Shown here piece after piece: positions 49,290-53,810 of a stretch of 53,810 bases of DNA (the stretch's first letter is position 1; each line of letters begins with the position of its first letter). The notes beneath the pieces were generated by a model. The model was not told the DNA's origin and ran no database searches. It worked only from the letters and a program-made list of their open reading frames with translations. A program made the translations under genes and the position numbers. The stretch is from Trichomonas tenax (Eukaryota > Parabasalia > Trichomonadida > Trichomonadidae), in contig JALKBU010000261.1 of the NCBI GenBank assembly GCA_023091735.1, positions 1 through 53,810 on the forward strand, in the 5' to 3' direction.

Positions 49290-50264
49290 ATGAAGTCAAT
49301 CGGTATTCTCACTTCAGGGGGTGATTCAGCAGGATTAAACGCCATCATTAGGTCCGCCACGAGGTACGGTCTCCAGAAAGGCCTCAAAGTCTACGGCATC
49401 AACAGAGGATATTTAGGTCTCGTCGATGGAAAAATATTCGAGTTGAACTCGAGAAGTGTCTCGGGCAAATTGGGCCTCGGCGGTACCTTTATCGGCACAG
49501 CAAGACTCCCATCGTGGTCAAACCCAAAGGTTCGCAGAGAAGCCATCAGAACATTGAATAAGTTCTCAATTGACGGACTTATCGTTGTTGGCGGCAACGG
49601 ATCTCTCGCTGGTGCCAACCTCCTCCACAAGGACGGATTCCCGGTCATCGGTCTCCCTGGTTCGATCGATGATGACGTTTGGGGAACAGACGTTTGCATC
49701 GGTGTCGATACAGCACTCAATATCATCATCGAGGCCATTGAGAGAATCCGTGACTGCGCTTCTTCCATTCAGCGTGCTTTCGTTGTCGAAGTTATGGGCC
49801 GTGATTCAGGAGCTCTCGCTTTGATGGCTGCTGCGGCTGCTGGTGCTGAAGTCTGCCTCGTTCCAGAAGCAAACAACCCATCAATGGAGGAGATTGCTAC
49901 GACAATTACAAACGCTTACACCCGTGGTAAACCACACGCCATCATTGTCGTCGCTGAAGGCTGGAAGCCAGGTACAGAGGCTCTCATTAACTACCTCAAA
50001 TCAATCGAAGACCAGACAGGTTTCGATGTTAGAACGACAGTTCTCGGATACACACAGCGTGGTGGCGCTCCATCGTATCGTGACCGCTACTACGGCACAA
50101 TCATGGGATCAGCTGCTGTTGACGCACTTCTCAATGGCGAAACTGGCAAAATGGTCGGAATCAAGGACGAAAAGGTCACTTTAGTCCCATTCGAGGACCT
50201 CGTCGGCAAGCTTAAGCCACTCAACCAGGATCTCTACAAACTTTACAAGCAGCTCGAAACATAA
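49290..50264 (+). CDS. 6-phosphofructokinase, short bacterial-type
   Basis: A 324-residue protein, the length of bacterial PfkA and much shorter than plant or Giardia PPi enzymes. Conserved sites in E. coli numbering: GGDSAGLN at the N-terminus, R72 (TARLP), residue 103-104 as Asn-Gly (GGNGS), G124 with catalytic D127 (PGSIDDD), R162, MGRDSG (169-171), E222 (VAEGW), R243 and R252 (QRGG). Gly at 104 and 124 is the ATP-type signature; PPi enzymes have Asp and Lys there. Unusual changes are D103N, T125S, N128D and H249Y. Glycolysis in trichomonads is known to rely on a larger PPi-linked enzyme, so this is a separate form. Strong C-ending codon bias suggests high expression. Start is ATG 49290. 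Confidence 0.88.
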   Translation: MKSIGILTSGGDSAGLNAIIRSATRYGLQKGLKVYGINRGYLGLVDGKIFELNSRSVSGKLGLGGTFIGTARLPSWSNPKVRREAIRTLNKFSIDGLIVVGGNGSLAGANLLHKDGFPVIGLPGSIDDDVWGTDVCIGVDTALNIIIEAIERIRDCASSIQRAFVVEVMGRDSGALALMAAAAAGAEVCLVPEANNPSMEEIATTITNAYTRGKPHAIIVVAEGWKPGTEALINYLKSIEDQTGFDVRTTVLGYTQRGGAPSYRDRYYGTIMGSAAVDALLNGETGKMVGIKDEKVTLVPFEDLVGKLKPLNQDLYKLYKQLET

Positions 50265-51008
50265 TTTTAATAACTTGACAATTGTTCATTCTTTCCACGA
50301 ATTACTAAATGAATCTCTTCTATAACAACAAGCATCTTCCGCTTCAATCTTATTTCAATATTTTGAATAATATTAACAAAATCACTGAACATTTTATATT
50401 CTGTTCCAATATACTCCTACAGCATAATACAAATCTAAAATTAATTTTGTTATATTTGATTTCAAATATAATATATTGCGAATTACATGCAGAATAACTG
50501 TAGATCGATAGGCTATAATATGGATTGATAGATATTGAACTATTGGAAGAAAAGGTTAGATTTAAAAAAATATAAAAAAAAACAACATGTTTAATTCCCT
50601 GAGAATACATAATTTAACCAATATAGATTTCACTAATTTTAATACTTCAATCAAATTACAGTGTTAACGAGGACCGGCAAATATTTGACTATTTATAATT
50701 AACGGAAAAAGGCGTTTTTGTCTTATCCTCATTCAATGCATGAAGAGTTAAATTATTTTATACTGCAAAAAGAATATCTCAGCTTTCATAATTTTCGCGA
50801 AACTCAAATTTAAGAGAGGAACTCTGCAATTCCTATTATATAGAGTCCAAAAGGCCCTAAAAATGATAATTGTTGGCTAAGCCTGTATCAAAAATTGAAT
50901 AAACATTAAAACATTATAGGACTTTTTTTATATGAAAATAATATTACATGTTTAATACATTATATCTGGAATACCATTCCAATGGGTCACTGTTCCTTAA
51001 GCGTTGGT
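50265..51008. other. 740-bp spacer between convergent genes
   Basis: Separates the 3' ends of the phosphofructokinase and SANT-like genes. AT-rich; no gene seen. Confidence 0.5.
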
Positions 51009-52556
51009 CTACAAAGAATCGAAATTCGTGATGGACATTTTGTATTGAGCGTAATTACTTTTAGTGAGGACCATTATCTCGCTCAAACTGTCAATACTAA
51101 TACCATCAGGCATCGGCAGTTGTCCATTCAAGATCTGTGTCCATGTCTTGAAGTCCAAAACAAATCCATCTTGACTCATTGCAGGATTTCTCATTGGACG
51201 ATGTGAAATACAGTCCATTGCTCCAACTAAAGGACAAGCTTCATCATCTTCGGGATCATAACTCATCGATTTTCTGCCATTTTCGACATGTCGTGTTCTG
51301 ATGTTTGCAATCAAGGACTTAATATCGGATTCATTGTCTTCGGAACTTTTTTTATTGAGATTTGATTCGAAAACTTGGTTTTCAAATGGAACAAAATCTG
51401 CATCTTTATTACGTCTACGAATGTAGTGTCTTTTGACGCGCTTGGTTTCAGCTGCTTCTGAATCCTGGAGATTTTCTTCTGGATACTGTACTGTCTTTGC
51501 TTGTTTTGGTTCAATTTTATCTTTTTCTTCTTCATTGCTCGATTTCTCATCGTCCAACGCGTTCTCACTTCTGTTTGTTATGAACTCTTCCTGAATTTCC
51601 GGAAGTTCTTCAGGCATATCTTTATGTGATTCAATTTGTTCTTCTTTTTTAGTTATCTCTTGCTTGGCTTTCTCTCTCTTCACGGAGTAATCAACAGGAA
51701 TATATCTCTTCTTCGATTTTTTCACAATTGAATCAAAATCATTATTTTCTTCTCGTCTTTTCGACGTTATCTTTCTGGGCTTGGTCTGTTCAGTCTGCTC
51801 TGTTATCTTTTTCTTTGATTCGTTTGATTCTTGAGGAACGAAATCATCGCTGTTGGAATCATTCTCCGAATATTCGTTATACACTATGATTTCTCTCTTC
51901 GGAACACGGTAAGAACGAATCTCATCGAATAATGGATTGTTTTCTGTGAGTGTCTGTTTTTCGATTTGCTCGAGAATATATCTATTGCATTCTTCCCTTA
52001 ATTTAGTAAGGGAAGCTTGATTTATGTCGCGCTTTTTTGTTGGATTCTTAACTCTCATGCTTCCATTATCATCAATGAAATTATCATCGATGATTTTCTT
52101 ATTTTTGACTTGTGTTCTGTAATAAGAAGACATTTGGTAACCAACTCTGCCTGTGAATGGTACAGCAAAGTACCCCCACAATTTATTGATGATTCCCAAA
52201 TCATTCTTAAAATATTCGAATCTCTCATGAAACGCCTCTTCTTCAGCAGGAGAGAACGGACCGCTCTTAATGGGTTCCCAAGGAGGCCTTGTACGAAAAT
52301 AATATGAATTTGGACTTTTCATTATTGTACAGCAACACTTTTGCTGGCCTATTGTCATTTTACTCCATTTTCCCTCGCTTATATAATCCCTTAAGAAGTG
52401 TGGAAGGTCGTATTTTGTCAAGTTTATATTTGATTTGTTTGAATATTTCCTATTTTGACACAAAGACTCGGGATTGTCGCCATCCAGATCATCGCCCGCG
52501 TCGTTACCCCTTTCATCGTCTCCCTTGCCATTGACGATGTATTTCGTTTTTCTCAT
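51009..52556 (-). CDS. SANT/Myb-like nuclear protein
   Basis: A 515-residue protein from the ATG at 52556. Residues 100-160 form a SANT/Myb-like helical unit (GPFSPAEEEAFHERFEYFKND and LWGYFAVPFTGRVGYQMSSY), where the Trp, the RVGYQ helix and acidic start fit SANT domains. The middle (about 200-420) is highly charged, Glu/Lys-rich and disordered, with basic RRR clusters (KRHYIRRRNKD) suited to nuclear import. The C-terminus has an ordered block (AMSQDGFVLDFKTWTQILNG) that looks conserved but that I cannot name. Probably a chromatin or transcription factor. The protein is intact and codon use is neutral. Confidence 0.65.
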   Translation of the reverse strand: MRKTKYIVNGKGDDERGNDAGDDLDGDNPESLCQNRKYSNKSNINLTKYDLPHFLRDYISEGKWSKMTIGQQKCCCTIMKSPNSYYFRTRPPWEPIKSGPFSPAEEEAFHERFEYFKNDLGIINKLWGYFAVPFTGRVGYQMSSYYRTQVKNKKIIDDNFIDDNGSMRVKNPTKKRDINQASLTKLREECNRYILEQIEKQTLTENNPLFDEIRSYRVPKREIIVYNEYSENDSNSDDFVPQESNESKKKITEQTEQTKPRKITSKRREENNDFDSIVKKSKKRYIPVDYSVKREKAKQEITKKEEQIESHKDMPEELPEIQEEFITNRSENALDDEKSSNEEEKDKIEPKQAKTVQYPEENLQDSEAAETKRVKRHYIRRRNKDADFVPFENQVFESNLNKKSSEDNESDIKSLIANIRTRHVENGRKSMSYDPEDDEACPLVGAMDCISHRPMRNPAMSQDGFVLDFKTWTQILNGQLPMPDGISIDSLSEIMVLTKSNYAQYKMSITNFDSL

Positions 52557-53505
52557 TGGTTGTAAAGTACTGAAAATATTTTTTTGAATAAAAATGCGCT
52601 CGAAATCTTGTGGATTTGGAGTGTATGTCAGTATCGCTAACTAAATACATGAAGAAAATCGAAAATTGAATTCAATAAAATCAAATGATTGTTTTAAATT
52701 TTGGCCGTGAGTGATTATCCTGGCGCCTCTGCATTTATCTCAGGTGTTCTACATCATCAAATAAGAAAATAATGATATGATTTGATGAAATTCATGTTAT
52801 AATTTCCTGCCTTTTTTATGATAAGTTCCACTCGAGTTGGTGACTGTATTTCATTAATTAAAGACATGGACATTTGGATATTTTATTGAAAATAAAATAT
52901 TTTTGACTTTGTTAATTAAGTGATGTGGTAGAGCATTCTGTGACAAGAGTTTATTTGTTGGCAGATTTATATTGCATGAAATAATTTGAATTAATTTTGA
53001 TGAAAGAAAACAATTCGTTAATTTGTGTCATTGGTGTTAACTCTGTGCATATCGTGAATTGAAGTGCGTTTTTGTAATTAGTCTAATAAAAAATCTTAAA
53101 TTTTGGAAATTTGAAATTTTTGTAAAAAGTGAATTGGATGAGTAGATGATGCGTGAAGACTGGCGTTAATTTACTGTGATTAAACCGACAAGAATAACTC
53201 CATTATCCATTATATATAAGACAAAACAATTAATATCGCTTGGAAAATCAAAGAATCAATCAAAACCATCAACTGTAGAGGATTTTTGTGCGACTTTAAA
53301 GTCAATTGATAGGGTTATTTTGAGATTTTGTCTATTTTTTGTGATATATTTTAATTTTTTCGAGAGTGATCATTTAGTCTTCGTATGCGATTTAGCAGCT
53401 TGAAAGTAGACTTTTAGTCAAAGGTTTGGCTTCCCAATCAATTTTTGGTGGAAAGAAAACTCTGTCAAGAAAGAATTAATTATTTGTCATTTTTTTGACA
53501 AATCT
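52557..53505. other. 950-bp spacer
   Basis: Lies between two minus-strand genes. A 75-codon plus frame at 53176-53403 begins at GTG and has no support. TTATTTGTCATTTTTTTGAC near 53480-53499 resembles the recurrent motif. Confidence 0.45.
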
Positions 53506-53810
53506 TTAATCAAAATAAACAGTGGAAACACATATAGAAATCGAATCCGCGATAGAAACATCTGTTATCGCTTGATTGGAATATCTCCTAGCGCGCGTCC
53601 CATTCCCCACTCTCCCAGGGCTGCCTTTGTCAGCATGCTTCAGTTTGTTCTCCGTTTTGTCATGTAGAGTGACAAAAAGGTCGCTTACTTCTTTATCGTT
53701 ATAATTAATGACGTTCTTGAAGTCATCATTAATATATTCAAAATCAAATTCGACACTATATAAATAATTATTGACGGTTCTATCATCTTCAGTGTATTCA
53801 TTAAATGGAG
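53506..53810 (-). CDS. C-terminal part of a gene crossing the right edge
   Basis: The minus strand is open from the window edge for 100 codons to TAA at 53506-53508. It is acidic at first (NEYTEDDRTVNNYLYSVEFD), then basic (GRVGNGTRARRYSNQ), and ends SISICVSTVYFD. GC content around 53590-53640 is high, as in other expressed genes here. No start is in view. The product is not recognised. Confidence 0.5.
   Translation of the reverse strand, partial: PFNEYTEDDRTVNNYLYSVEFDFEYINDDFKNVINYNDKEVSDLFVTLHDKTENKLKHADKGSPGRVGNGTRARRYSNQAITDVSIADSISICVSTVYFD

Overview
The window looks like nuclear DNA of a trichomonad parasite, most probably Tritrichomonas or a close relative. This rests on several things. 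The genes are intronless. The spacers are AT-rich and several kb long. Initiator-like TCA(C/T)TTTT motifs lie 10-30 bases before start codons. The protein families are trichomonad in style: DUF3447/ankyrin proteins, beta-helix surface proteins, BspA-like repeats, a TKL kinase, small Myb proteins and a hydrogenosomal HydE relic. Species assignment is inference from content; no database was searched.

Apparently intact genes, left to right: Nup62/Nsp1-type nucleoporin (1513+), AP-1 gamma adaptin (5534+), glucosidase II beta-like protein (15537+), reticulon/ARL6IP1-like hairpin membrane protein (22047+), PLAC8-family protein (23554-), a 1387-residue helical-repeat protein (28167+), an RNF10-like RING protein (about 35237+), a TKL kinase (38694+), a 960-residue coiled-coil protein (47641-), a short bacterial-type phosphofructokinase (49290+), a SANT/Myb-like protein (52556-) and a partial gene leaving the right edge (53506-). 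They form no operon; they are ordinary eukaryotic single genes in membrane traffic, ER quality control, nuclear transport, signalling and glycolysis.

Between them lies a gene graveyard. DUF3447/ankyrin copies (356-763, 8064-9337, 14230-15184), beta-helix copies (12081-13133, 17340-17612, 20100-20940, 37348-38379), a BspA-like copy, a Myb gene with one frameshift and a HydE fragment are each broken by one to three stops, a frameshift or a truncation. All three stop codons occur, so this is decay and not a changed code.

The most unusual content is a set of TA-flanked inverted-repeat elements. One (17568-18888) is tiled end to end with about seven hairpins and interrupts a beta-helix gene. A second (25293-25908) has nearly perfect 52-bp termini and holds a foldback about 200 bases long. 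A third, less certain one with inverted arms (42499-43170) lies just beyond the point where the HydE copy breaks off, beside another hairpin cluster that ends in a 36-bp stem (43665-43759). The two clear elements share a terminal core (TGTCATGAAAAGTGACA). The same termini carry TGACATGTAAA and a TCACTTTTCA initiator, in the order and orientation found in the Nup62 promoter. TGACATGTAAA occurs exactly seven times and recurs in variants upstream of other genes. The hairpin tiles are candidate small-RNA precursors and the motif a candidate core promoter element; both are inferences.
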